DNA of 64,000 nt from assembly GCF_017573545.1 (NCBI RefSeq), contig NZ_JAGEOK010000025.1:62001-126000 (forward strand). Direction: 5' to 3'. The notes under the pieces were generated by a model. That model was given only the letters and a program-made list of their open reading frames with translations. It was not told the DNA's origin and ran no database searches. Within the stretch, counting starts at the first letter, position 1, and the number at the start of each line of letters is the position of its first letter. The translations under genes were made by a program, and so were the position numbers. The stretch comes from Actinomadura nitritigenes. GTDB lineage: Bacteria; Actinomycetota; Actinomycetes; Streptosporangiales; Streptosporangiaceae. This document shows, in pieces, positions 17,569 to 25,459 of the stretch.

Positions 17569-17641
17569 CTCCCGCGATTGGACTCGAACCAATAACCTGC
17601 CGGTTAACAGCCGGCTGCTCTGCCGATTGAGCTACGCGGGA
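17569..17641 (-). tRNA. tRNA-Asn (GTT)
   Basis: A 73-base cloverleaf on the minus strand. The acceptor stem TCCCGCG pairs with CGCGGGA. The D-arm contains AGCTCAATCGGCAGAG, the anticodon loop CTGTTAA gives anticodon GTT, and the T-loop is GGTTCGAGTCC. The discriminator is G. The gene does not encode CCA (the next bases are CCG). I see no repeat of its 3' end elsewhere in the window, so there is no sign of an integrated element. Confidence 0.96.
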
Positions 17642-17782
17642 TCGTGCGTCCGGCGGGGCCTCGGCCCCTGCCAGCGCGTCTAGGTTAGCGCATGTCCGGG
17701 GCTGTTCGCGCACGCGTTACGGGTGGCGGCGGCGTTCGCGGGTATAGGGGGTGGATCGAACGGCCCCGACAGGGAGTTGATC

Positions 17783-18070
17783 ATGAAAGCGCGCATGATG
17801 TTCATGGCAGGCGCAGCGATCGGCTACGTCCTCGGGACGAAGGCCGGGCGGGAACGCTACGAGCAGATCAAGCGGGTCTCGCGGCAGGTGTCGGAGAACC
17901 CGAACGTGCAGGAGGCCGCGGGCATGCTGCGCGCCAAGGGCGGCGAGTTCGCCGGGGCGGCGCGCGGGAAGGCCGGCGAGATGGCCTCGACCGCGAAGGA
18001 GAAGGTGCCGCAGCAGAAGATGCCCGGCCGGCACCAGGCCGAGGACGAGCCGAAGGTCTACCCGGGCTAG
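17783..18070 (+). CDS. YtxH-like small membrane-anchored protein
   Basis: A 95-residue protein. The N-terminal A-G-A-A-I-G-Y-V-L-G-T-K-A-G-R-E-R-Y-E-Q-I is the common YtxH-type opening: a short hydrophobic glycine-zipper anchor followed by a charged, helical, Ala/Lys/Glu-rich tail. AGGGAG precedes the ATG. Its TAG overlaps the TAG of the convergent gene within a CTAG (18067-18070). Such proteins are often stress- or envelope-related, but no function is established. Confidence 0.85.
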   Translation: MKARMMFMAGAAIGYVLGTKAGRERYEQIKRVSRQVSENPNVQEAAGMLRAKGGEFAGAARGKAGEMASTAKEKVPQQKMPGRHQAEDEPKVYPG

Positions 18071-18561
18071 AGGCCCGTCTGGCGGCGCAGGTCCTCGAGA
18101 ACCTGCTCGGCCTGGGCGCGCAGGCCCGGGTCGTCGGGGTCGAGGCCGGCGTCGAAGACGAACGTCCAGCGCACGTCGCCGCCGGCGGCGGGGCGCCGGC
18201 CCGCGATGCGCACCTTCCCTCCGCCGGGCAGTCTCGCCTGGTGGGTGACCGCGATGGTGGCGGTGACGCGTTCCCGGACGGTCTCGGGGACGGAGCCGGG
18301 CTCGGTGAGGCGGACGTGGTGCTCCGCGCCGCCGGAGGTCTCCTCGACGTGCAGCCAGCCGTCCTTCCAGGTGGCCTGGTCGACGCGCTCCCACGGGACG
18401 CGGGTGAAGCCGCCGGACGGGGCCGGGACGTGCAGGGCGGCGGTGGTGGCGACCACGTGGGAGCCGCCGCGGGTGGGGGCGGACGCGAGGACGCGTTCGC
18501 CCCGCTCGATCGTGAGCGCGTCGCGGACCGCGGAGGGCAGGTGGCCCCGGAGTAGGCGCAT
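18067..18561 (-). CDS. Conserved actinomycete protein of unknown function
   Basis: A 164-residue soluble protein with an N-terminal region R-L-L-R-G-H-L-P-S-A-V-R, a central beta-rich part (R-V-L-A-S-A, V-V-A-T-T-A-A-L-H-V, W-E-R-V-D-Q-A-T-W) and a C-terminal W-T-F-V-F-D-A-G-L-D. The pattern G-E-R-V-L-A-S-A...G-S-H-V-V-A-T-T-A-A-L-H suggests a PH-like or bacterial PH fold, as an inference only. It lies 17 bases after the glycoside hydrolase gene and is likely co-transcribed. Confidence 0.7.
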   Translation of the reverse strand: MRLLRGHLPSAVRDALTIERGERVLASAPTRGGSHVVATTAALHVPAPSGGFTRVPWERVDQATWKDGWLHVEETSGGAEHHVRLTEPGSVPETVRERVTATIAVTHQARLPGGGKVRIAGRRPAAGGDVRWTFVFDAGLDPDDPGLRAQAEQVLEDLRRQTGL

Positions 18562-18578
18562 GCCCCAACGGTAGGCGA

Positions 18579-19898
18579 TCAGGCGGCCTGCGGCGCGCGG
18601 CGGGCCCCGAGCAGGTCCAGGACGAGGGCGGCGGACCATGAGTAGTCGTGGCTGCCGCGTCCGGTGCCGTCGAAGGGGTCGAAGAACTCGCGGAACCCGG
18701 ACTGCCGGACGAGCCGCATCGTGGAGCCGTACAGCAGGTCGGCGACGACGGGCAGGCCGTGGGCGAGGGCGCCGTACCAGATCAGCCAGTTCGTGCTGAT
18801 CCAGGTGGGGCCGCGCCAGTAGCCGCCGCGGTCGAAGGCGGGCGCCTGGATGTCGCAGGTGGGGACGGGGTATCCGGCGGCGCCCGCGAACCGGGCGGAC
18901 AGCAGCAGGTCGACGAGGTTGCGGACGTGCGCGGCGGGCAGCTCGGGGTCGAGGAGGGGGCCGAAGGAGCCGGCGGTGATGACGGGGAGGAGCCGGTCGT
19001 CGCGCAGGTCGCGGGCGCGGAAGCAGCCGGTGTCGGCGTCCCAGAGGCGGTCGAGGAGGGCGGCGTGGACGCGCTGCGCGGACTCCAGGTGCGGGGCGGG
19101 GTCGGCGCCGACGATGCGGGCGACCTCGGCGAGGGCGTGGGCGGAGGCGAGGAAGGTGGCGTTGACGAGCGGGTCCTCGACCGCGAACGGGTGGGAGTCG
19201 CGCAGGTAGCCGGGCCGGTACCCGGCCTCGCGCATGAGGGCGACGAGCCGGACGTAGCGGTCGTAGTCCTCGCCGGTGGGCAGGGCGCGGGAGCGGTGGG
19301 CGGGCGCGTAGGCGCTCGGCGGGAGCTGGAGGGCGCCGAGGGGGCGGTCCCAGGCGGGGCTGTTGTCGAGGCCGGACTCCCACGGGTGGCAGATCGCGAT
19401 GAGGCCGCTGGAGCCGAGGTCGCGGGCGGTGGTGAGGTAGCGGTGCTGGGCGGCGAGCATCGGGTAGAGGCGCGCGAGGAAGCCGCGGCTGCTCTCCCCG
19501 TCGGTGGCGCATTCGTGCAGGCGGAGGGCGACGAGGGCGTGCACGGGCGGCTGGGTGAGCCCGGAGGTCTGGACGCCGCGGGGCGCCGCGGGCTGCTCGG
19601 TGCTGCGCCACAGCTCCGGGCCGGGGAAGAAGGCGTGCCGGGCGAGGGAGGTGTTGAACACGATGTGCGGGAGCATGCCGTCGGACCACTGGCCGCGGAA
19701 CAGCGACAGCAGCTCGGTCTGGGCGCGCTCGGGGCGGTGCCGGGCCAGGCCGAGGCTGATGAAGGCGGAGTCCCAGCTCCACTGGTGGGGGTAGAGGCCG
19801 GGCGACGCGGCGGTCGCGGTCCCGGTCCAGTTCGCGTCCAGAACGCGGGCCGCGGCCTTCCACAGGGCGGTCTCGTCGCCGGAGAGACGGGAGCTCAT
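18579..19898 (-). CDS. MGH1/GH63-like (alpha/alpha)6 glycoside hydrolase
   Basis: A 439-residue cytoplasmic glycosidase with the mannosylglycerate-hydrolase/GH63-type (alpha/alpha)6 toroid motifs: P-H-Q-W-S-W-D-S-A-F near the N-terminus, C-H-P-W-E-S-G-L-D-N-S-P centrally, G-G-Y-W-R-G-P-T-W-I-S-T-N-W, and the C-terminal E-F-F-D-P-F-D-G...S-H-D-Y-S-W-S-A-A. The Asp in E-S-G-L-D and the Glu in R-E-F-F-D are likely catalytic in the fold. There is no signal peptide. Substrate candidates are glucosyl- or mannosylglycerate or another compatible-solute glycoside. GAGGAGG lies about 13 bases upstream of the ATG. It is adjacent to, but separate from, the ter module. Confidence 0.85.
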   Translation of the reverse strand: MSSRLSGDETALWKAAARVLDANWTGTATAASPGLYPHQWSWDSAFISLGLARHRPERAQTELLSLFRGQWSDGMLPHIVFNTSLARHAFFPGPELWRSTEQPAAPRGVQTSGLTQPPVHALVALRLHECATDGESSRGFLARLYPMLAAQHRYLTTARDLGSSGLIAICHPWESGLDNSPAWDRPLGALQLPPSAYAPAHRSRALPTGEDYDRYVRLVALMREAGYRPGYLRDSHPFAVEDPLVNATFLASAHALAEVARIVGADPAPHLESAQRVHAALLDRLWDADTGCFRARDLRDDRLLPVITAGSFGPLLDPELPAAHVRNLVDLLLSARFAGAAGYPVPTCDIQAPAFDRGGYWRGPTWISTNWLIWYGALAHGLPVVADLLYGSTMRLVRQSGFREFFDPFDGTGRGSHDYSWSAALVLDLLGARRAPQAA

Positions 19899-20013
19899 GC
19901 GGGCAGGGGTACCTCCTCGCGGCGGCGGGAGCGGGGTCCTAGTGTGATTGTGACCCGCGATCGCGGCCCCGGCGAGCCCCCGCGCGGCGTCGTTTCCCGA
20001 CGGCCGGGTCCGG

Positions 20014-20823
20014 TCAGCGGTGATTTTCCGCCCGGTGCAGCAGCCAGTTCGTGATCTCCTGGCCGGCGGCGATGCCGCGGGACGCGGTGACGGCGGTGGC
20101 CGGGGACGTCCAGCCGGCGTCGTGGAGCTCGCCGTGCGCGGGACGGACCGACGCGCGGGCGGCTTCGAGGAGTTCGGCGTCCAGCAGCGAGTCGCCGGCG
20201 GCGAGCATCGCGGACGCGCCGGTGCGGCGGGCGACCTCGGCCGCGGCGGCGGCCTTGGTGAGGCAGGCGGGCAGGCAGTAGACCTTGCGGCCCTGCAGGG
20301 ACGTCCGCCAGCCGCGTTCGGCGCACCAGCCGGCGAGGTCGTCGACCCAGCCGGGCGGGAGCGCGGCGCGGTCGACGACCGTGTAGGCGAACAGGTCGGA
20401 CGCGGTACGCCTTTTCAGCACGAACTCCCCGCCGGTCCGGACGAGGCGGTCGTTGATCTCGGCGAGCGGCGCGCATCCGTCCGCGATGCGGGCCCGCACG
20501 GACGCCGACCATGACGGGTCGTCCTCGCCGTCCACGAGGAGGTGGCCGCCGTTCGCGCAGATCGCGTAGGCGGGCTGTTTCTCCAGCAGGTGGACGCGCC
20601 GGTACTGCTCCGGTGTCCGCGTCGTCGTGGGGACGAACACGGCGGACGCGGCGAGGGTCTCCAGTGTGCGCGCGGCCGCCTCCGTCATGTAGGAGAGGGG
20701 AGCGCCCTGGTAGAACTCGACGCAGACGAGGCGCGGCATGGCCTCGTCCGGGCCGTCCAACGCGAACGCGGCCTGCGAGTAGATGAGCGTACGGTCCAGG
20801 TCCGAGCACACCAGCACGGTCAC
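20014..20823 (-). CDS. HAD-family hydrolase of the ter module
   Basis: A 269-residue HAD phosphatase-like protein. Motif I is C-S-D-L-D-R-T-L (nucleophile Asp in DxDxT) and the late motif is A-A-G-D-S-L-L-D. It is last of four minus-strand genes joined by four-base overlaps; its GTG start (20823) overlaps the previous stop as GTGA. In ter clusters of other bacteria a HAD gene accompanies PRTase and PELOTA genes in a predicted nucleotide-like metabolite pathway. The substrate is unknown. Confidence 0.87.
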   Translation of the reverse strand: MTVLVCSDLDRTLIYSQAAFALDGPDEAMPRLVCVEFYQGAPLSYMTEAAARTLETLAASAVFVPTTTRTPEQYRRVHLLEKQPAYAICANGGHLLVDGEDDPSWSASVRARIADGCAPLAEINDRLVRTGGEFVLKRRTASDLFAYTVVDRAALPPGWVDDLAGWCAERGWRTSLQGRKVYCLPACLTKAAAAAEVARRTGASAMLAAGDSLLDAELLEAARASVRPAHGELHDAGWTSPATAVTASRGIAAGQEITNWLLHRAENHR

Positions 20824-21932
20824 TGGACGGCCCCCTTGCCGAAGCGCGGGTGGATGAGCCCCATGCACGCGTAGGGGAACGCGTCCGGCTCGACGTCCAC
20901 GACGGGCACGCCGCGTTCGTTTGCCAGAAGCCTGATGTGCGCCAGTTCGGGGCCCGCGTCCGCGCGCGCGAGGACCTTCCATGGGACGCGGCGCAGCAGC
21001 ACCCGTGTCGTCTCCCCGATGCCCGGCTTGACCAGGTTGAGGTCGTCGATGCCGTGCTCCGCCGCCACCCCGCGGACCGCCTCCCATCCCGACCAGTCCG
21101 GCTCGCGGTCGGACGCCCGCAGGTCCGGCGCGTCCTTCGCGACCCGCTCCGCCACGTCCGCGAAGCGCGCGCAGACGGTGTCGAGGAACAGAGCGGACAC
21201 GTCGTCGGCGGCGAGATCGGCGTAGGACTTGGCGCCGTGGAAGTCGCCGGGGCCGATCAGCTCGGCGTTCAGGACGGTCCGGCTGACCAGCCCGGACACG
21301 GTGGAGTTCAGGCACGCGGACGGGATCAGGAAGTCGTCGCGGGTGCCGTACAGCGGGGTGCAGCGGCCGGGATCCGCGAGGACGGCCAGGTCGGCGGGGA
21401 ACCCGGTCCCGTCGAGCGCCGCGGTCAGCTCGCGCGTGATGGCGCCCTTGCCCGTCCACCCGTCCACGAACATCACCGCGGACGGGTCGTGCCGGGCGGC
21501 CAGGTACCGCAGCGCGACGGTGTCGATGCCCCGGCCCCGGACGATGCTGATCGCGTAGTGCGGAAGGTCCAGCCCGTGCGCGAAACGGGCCCAGCGCCGC
21601 ACCAGGATCCCGACGGGGGTGCCCGCGCGCGCGAGCGAGACCACGACGGCGTCCGGGCCGCGCTCGGCGATGATCTGCTCGGCGACCAGTCCGGTCGCGT
21701 AGGCGAGCCGTTCCGCGGACGCCTCCAGCGCCTCCTCGAACAGCCGCCGGTACTCGGGGCCCGGCTGGTACTCGACGGGCAGCGACTCGGCGTAGTGGGC
21801 GCGGCCCGCCTGGATCGCGGCCTCGCGCTCCTCCGTGGGCGCCTCCAGCCGCGCGTCCGACAGGTCCTTCAGCAGCCACGCGACGTCCTCCGCCCGGTAG
21901 CTGCCGAAGTCCGGCCCGTACAACGGCCTCAC
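20820..21932 (-). CDS. StiP-like protein (PRTase-like domain plus PELOTA-type C-terminus)
   Basis: 370 residues. The first half holds V-V-S-L-A-R-A-G-T-P-V-G-I-L and a PRPP-loop-like V-M-F-V-D-G-W-T-G-K-G-A-I-T, as in phosphoribosyltransferase-related proteins. The end (L-V-K-P-G-I-G-E-T-T-R-V-L-L-R-R) fits the PELOTA-type domain found in ter-associated proteins that databases name cysteine protease StiP. I see no clear protease triad. It overlaps its neighbours by GTGA junctions on both sides. A nucleotide- or RNA-related role is inferred from context. Confidence 0.82.
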   Translation of the reverse strand: MRPLYGPDFGSYRAEDVAWLLKDLSDARLEAPTEEREAAIQAGRAHYAESLPVEYQPGPEYRRLFEEALEASAERLAYATGLVAEQIIAERGPDAVVVSLARAGTPVGILVRRWARFAHGLDLPHYAISIVRGRGIDTVALRYLAARHDPSAVMFVDGWTGKGAITRELTAALDGTGFPADLAVLADPGRCTPLYGTRDDFLIPSACLNSTVSGLVSRTVLNAELIGPGDFHGAKSYADLAADDVSALFLDTVCARFADVAERVAKDAPDLRASDREPDWSGWEAVRGVAAEHGIDDLNLVKPGIGETTRVLLRRVPWKVLARADAGPELAHIRLLANERGVPVVDVEPDAFPYACMGLIHPRFGKGAVQ

Positions 21933-23350
21933 TTGTCACCCCTATGGGACGGGACGGTGACGACCACCACGGGCGCGAGCGCGCGCAGGCGCGCCACCAG
22001 ACCACCGGCGAGCATCTGGGTGTCGCCCACGTCGTCCACCACGAACACGATGCGGTCGAACGGCGGGCGGGAGGCGGCCGGAGCGACGTTGTAGGCGTAC
22101 CGCTCCCCCGGGCCGTCCGCCGGGTCGTCGTGCGCCGGGAACGCGAGCCGGGTGCGGATCGCGTACCCCGGGTCGTCCACGGCCAGGACGGGTGAGCGGG
22201 TCGTCGTGGAGTACCGGACGTCCAGGCCCGGGAACGCGTCGGCGAGCGCCTCCGCCAGCCGCAGCGGCGCGTACATCAGCTCCTCGAACCCCAGCACGAG
22301 CACGCGGGACGCGCCTTCCCCGAGTTCCGCGGCCACGGCGTCGGCCATGCGCGGCACGTCCTTCTCCAGGGCCGTGCGATGGCCGGGCAGGAACCCGTGG
22401 CGACCGCCGTCGGGCACGCCGCTCGGCCAATCGAGCCGGACGCGCGCGACACCGAGCGCCGCGTCCCCAACGGCCGGCACGGCGGCGGCGGACAGCTCGG
22501 AGACGATCCGCGTTCCCTTCTCCAGGACGCCGTCCGGCAGCTCCACCCGCCCCCCGGCAAGGGAGACGGCGTCGATGCGCGTGCCCAGCCGTGCGGCGAG
22601 CTCGTCCACGCGCGCGCGGTCGGACGCGCCGCGCAGGTCGACCAGGGCCGCCAGGACGTAGTGCCTCCGGGGGCGCAGCGCGTGCAGCGCGGAGATCGTG
22701 TTCAGGACCGTCTGCCCCGTGGAGAGCTCGTCGTCCACCAGCACGACCGGGACGTCCCGGTCGAGCGCCGCCGGGTCGGACGGCAGCAGCAGATGGCTCG
22801 TCGCGTGGCTGTGCTCCTCCTCGAACCCGCCGTACGCGGCGAAACCCGGCACCGGCCGGCGGGTGGAGTGCAGGTAGTAGGCGCCGCCCAGGGCGTCCGC
22901 CACCGAATGCCCCAGAGCCGTCGCGGTCTCGGCATAGCCGAGCACGATGGCGTCCACGGGCGGACGCGGCTCCCGCAACGCGTCGCGCAACGAAGCGGCC
23001 GCGCCAGGCGCGCCCGCCAAGGCGTCCTTGAGCGGACCCGACGGAACGGACGGCGCCTCGTCGCGCAGGCGCGCGCGCACGAGCTCGCCCAGCAGCAGCC
23101 CCGACCCGTACACCAGCCGGGGATCGGTCGGGACGTGCTTGCCGAGCACCGCGGAGACCAGCAGATGCGCACGCCGCGGGTTGCGGCGGACCGCGAGTCC
23201 CACCATCGACGCCAGCCCGGCCCCCACCGGACGGTCGCCGTCGACCAGACGCACGCCGAGCCGGGACGTCACCCACGCCCCCGGCCACACCGGAGGCTCG
23301 GACCGCACGGCGCCGACGCCCCTCACCGCCTCATCGAGCCGCTCCGTCAT
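21929..23350 (-). CDS. Phosphoribosyltransferase-domain protein of the ter module
   Basis: 473 residues. The type I PRTase PRPP-binding motif V-V-L-V-D-D-E-L-S-T-G-Q-T-V-L-N-T is clear at about 205-222. A second similar region, I-V-F-V-V-D-D-V-G-D-T-Q-M-L, sits near the C-terminus without the acidic-acidic-TGxT completion, so it may be a degenerate repeat. V-L-G-Y-A-E-T-A-T-A-L-G-H upstream is typical of the ter PRTase. The ATG overlaps the stop of the HpcH-like gene. It probably attaches a base or analogue to PRPP. Confidence 0.87.
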   Translation of the reverse strand: MTERLDEAVRGVGAVRSEPPVWPGAWVTSRLGVRLVDGDRPVGAGLASMVGLAVRRNPRRAHLLVSAVLGKHVPTDPRLVYGSGLLLGELVRARLRDEAPSVPSGPLKDALAGAPGAAASLRDALREPRPPVDAIVLGYAETATALGHSVADALGGAYYLHSTRRPVPGFAAYGGFEEEHSHATSHLLLPSDPAALDRDVPVVLVDDELSTGQTVLNTISALHALRPRRHYVLAALVDLRGASDRARVDELAARLGTRIDAVSLAGGRVELPDGVLEKGTRIVSELSAAAVPAVGDAALGVARVRLDWPSGVPDGGRHGFLPGHRTALEKDVPRMADAVAAELGEGASRVLVLGFEELMYAPLRLAEALADAFPGLDVRYSTTTRSPVLAVDDPGYAIRTRLAFPAHDDPADGPGERYAYNVAPAASRPPFDRIVFVVDDVGDTQMLAGGLVARLRALAPVVVVTVPSHRGDK

Positions 23351-24552
23351 CGGCTGTCCGCCGCTTCCAGGAGCTCGACGAACGTCACGTCCCGCGCCGC
23401 GACGCCGAACACGCGCGCGCGCAGCATGAGCCGTTCCGCCCAGGCGCGATGCGGTTTCGCCTCGTTCATCTTGTTCGCGTACGAGCTGGCCATCGCGCCG
23501 CCGCCCGCGTACCCGAGGATGTCGGCGGCGTCGCAGTACTCCTCGTGCGTCACGACGGACAGGGCGTGCACGGCCGCCACGTGGGTCGGGTGGATGACCG
23601 TCTTGCCCGTCAGTCCGTTGGCCTTGTCCAGATGCACTTCGCGGATCAGCCCGTCCAGGTCGGAGGTGATGAGGCGCTGCCGCAGCGGCGCGGCCCGCAG
23701 CGCCTCGAACGGCGACTGCCGCAGCTGCGGCTTGAACATCCGCTCCCCCGCCGAGAAGTACTCCCAGACCGGGCCGGTCACCACGAAGCCGCTGCCGTCC
23801 GCGCGGCCGAGCACGTTGACGATGTCGGTGATCGCCGCGGCGACCGGCCGGATGTCGTAGATCGTCAGGTCCGGCGGGCGGCGCAGCCCGTACGCCGCCG
23901 ACATGTCGGTCGCGCCGATCCGGACCGCGAGGACCCGGTCGCGGTGCTTGGCCAGCAGCCGCGCCACGTCGTGCAGCACCTCGGTGCGGCTCTCGCTGTG
24001 CACCGTCTCCGGGCTCTCGAGCACCGGCATCGCCAGCAGCGGCAGCCCGGTGCGGGCCGCCGCGTCCTCCAGCGCGTCGAGGAACGCTCCACCGGAGTGC
24101 GCCGTGAACTTCGGCAGCACGAACCCGCTGACCAAACCGGCCGCGGGCCCCAGCCGGGCGGCGATGTCGCCGATCTGCCGGGGATCGCGGACCCGCACGA
24201 ACAGCAGCGGCACGCCGCCGACGGACCCGCCGCCGTCCCGCTCCCCGCGGCCGTCCGGGTCGTCCGCGCGCCGGGCGTGCAGGTCCCGCAGCTGCGCGAC
24301 CAGGTTGGCCTCCGCCTCCGGGACCTCGTCGTCGCCGATCGCGTCCTCCAGGCACACGACCATGCTCATCACGCCGCGCCGCGCCGCCTTCTCGATGTCG
24401 CCCGCGAGCCCGGGACGCGTGGCGGGGCAGTACAGGGTCGCGCCGAGCGCCACCGCCAGCACCGCCGGGTCGTCGTGCCGGCCGAACGGCCGGGGATGCC
24501 GGTAGAACAGGTGCTTCCGGTAGGCGGCGTCGATGTGATCAAAGTGCCGCAT
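23347..24552 (-). CDS. HpcH/HpaI (CitE-like) aldolase-family protein of the ter module
   Basis: 401 residues, a TIM-barrel CitE/HpcH-like protein. Visible are S-M-V-V-C-L-E-D-A-I-G (catalytic/metal acidic residues), P-L-L-F-V-R-V-R, M-P-V-L-E-S-P-E-T-V and the K-T-V-I-H-P-T-H block. It is first of the four-gene overlapping set. CitE-like enzymes cleave or form C-C bonds in acyl substrates; this ter-linked subgroup has no known substrate. Confidence 0.87.
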   Translation of the reverse strand: MRHFDHIDAAYRKHLFYRHPRPFGRHDDPAVLAVALGATLYCPATRPGLAGDIEKAARRGVMSMVVCLEDAIGDDEVPEAEANLVAQLRDLHARRADDPDGRGERDGGGSVGGVPLLFVRVRDPRQIGDIAARLGPAAGLVSGFVLPKFTAHSGGAFLDALEDAAARTGLPLLAMPVLESPETVHSESRTEVLHDVARLLAKHRDRVLAVRIGATDMSAAYGLRRPPDLTIYDIRPVAAAITDIVNVLGRADGSGFVVTGPVWEYFSAGERMFKPQLRQSPFEALRAAPLRQRLITSDLDGLIREVHLDKANGLTGKTVIHPTHVAAVHALSVVTHEEYCDAADILGYAGGGAMASSYANKMNEAKPHRAWAERLMLRARVFGVAARDVTFVELLEAADSR

Positions 24553-24632
24553 ACCGGCCCCACATCACCGCGAGCATCGCGTCATCGCGGCACCGCGGTC
24601 ACAGGTGCCTCCCACGTCGCACAGGCCTTCCG

Positions 24633-24679
24633 GATCACAGATGCCGTCCAGATCACAGATGCCGTCCAGATCACAGATG
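24633..24679. repeat. 18-bp tandem repeat (2.6 copies) at a TerD 3' end
   Basis: GATCACAGATGCCGTCCA occurs at 24633-24650 and 24651-24668, then its first 11 bases at 24669-24679. The third copy contains the stop of the TerD-like gene (24671-24673), so the array is mostly 3'-untranslated sequence between that gene and the HpcH-like gene. Confidence 0.9.
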
Positions 24680-25249
24680 AACCGACACGGCCGGCAGCAG
24701 GTGCTGGAAGGTGCGGCCCGACGCGGTCGCGCCGATCGCGGTCATCGTCCAGCCCTCGCCGTCCCGCGACACCTTCGCCATGATCTGCGCGTTGTGCTGC
24801 CCGGCGCCGCTCAGGTCGTACCGCGCGATCTCCTGCCCGGTCGCCTCGTCCACCAGCCGGCAGAACGCGTTCTCGATCTGCGAGAAGTCCTGCCCAGTGA
24901 AGGAGTTCACCGTGAACACCAGCTGGGTGACGTTGGCGGGGACGCTCTGCAGGTCGACGTTGATGACCTCGTCGTCGCCCTCGCCCGCGCCGGTCAGGTT
25001 GTCGCCGGTGTGCTGGACGGACCCGTCCTTGCTGCGCAGCTGCCGGAACCACACCGAGTCGGCGAGGTTGCCGCTCGCGTCGAACAGCAGGCAGGACGCG
25101 TCCAGGTCGATCGACTGGGCCTTGCCCTTGCCGAACAGCCCCTTCTTCGCGACGGCGTCCCAGCCCAGGCCCATCCTGACCCGGGTGAGGGTGCCGCCGC
25201 CGGGCTTGGCCAGCGAGACCTTCTGCCCCTTCTGCAGCGAAATCGTCAT
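24671..25249 (-). CDS. TerD-family tellurium/stress protein (divergent paralogue)
   Basis: A 192-residue single TerD domain starting M-T-I-S-L-Q-K-G-Q-K-V-S-L. The calcium-site region is present (S-I-D-L-D-A-S; H-T-G-D-N-L-T-G-A-G-E-G-D-D-E). It is the most divergent of three TerD proteins here: it lacks the F-F-N-N-L segment and has W-F-R-Q-L instead. AAAGGAG lies six bases before the ATG at 25249. TerD proteins are cytoplasmic Ca2+-binding stress proteins thought to work at the membrane with TerC. Confidence 0.92.
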   Translation of the reverse strand: MTISLQKGQKVSLAKPGGGTLTRVRMGLGWDAVAKKGLFGKGKAQSIDLDASCLLFDASGNLADSVWFRQLRSKDGSVQHTGDNLTGAGEGDDEVINVDLQSVPANVTQLVFTVNSFTGQDFSQIENAFCRLVDEATGQEIARYDLSGAGQHNAQIMAKVSRDGEGWTMTAIGATASGRTFQHLLPAVSVHL

Positions 25250-25295
25250 CGTCGGCTCCTTTGGTGATGATGAGCGGTCGTCGCGGGGTGCGGAC

Positions 25296-25400
25296 GGTAC
25301 GGGTGTGCGCACGGTACGGGTGCGGATACGTAAGGGTACGGACGGTGCGGCCGTGGTCGGGTCAGGGTGTCGGACGGTATGGGGGCCGGACGGTATGGGT
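25296..25400. repeat. Degenerate GGTACGGGTGCGGAC-like repeats
   Basis: Between the DUF475 gene and the TerD-like gene (25250-25459) the sequence is a run of imperfect repeats of units such as acGGTACGGGTG, GTGCGGAC and cGGACGGTATGGG. No gene fits here; short open frames translate to His/Pro/Tyr/Arg repeats. Confidence 0.6.
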
Positions 25401-25401
25401 G

Positions 25402-25434
25402 CGGACGGTGCACCGTGCGCGGGTGCACCGTCCG
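25402..25434. terminator. Perfect 13-bp hairpin after DUF475/TerC gene
   Basis: Bases 25402-25414 pair with 25422-25434 around a seven-base loop, 26 bases beyond the DUF475 stop on the minus strand. It is probably the terminator of that gene. Confidence 0.65.
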
Positions 25435-25459
25435 TCGGAACCCGGCCGGACGGGCCGGA

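Noticed and set aside
17569..17713. tRNA-Asn as attachment site for an integrated element
   Set aside because: No second copy of the tRNA 3' end and no integrase were seen in the window; neighbouring genes look like ordinary chromosome.
24633..24679. CRISPR-like array
   Set aside because: The 18-bp units are directly adjacent with no spacers, fewer than three copies, and no cas gene. It is a simple tandem repeat.
25246..25428. A His/Pro/Tyr/Arg-repeat peptide gene on the minus strand
   Set aside because: It is the translation of degenerate nucleotide repeats, lacks a ribosome site and overlaps the terminator.
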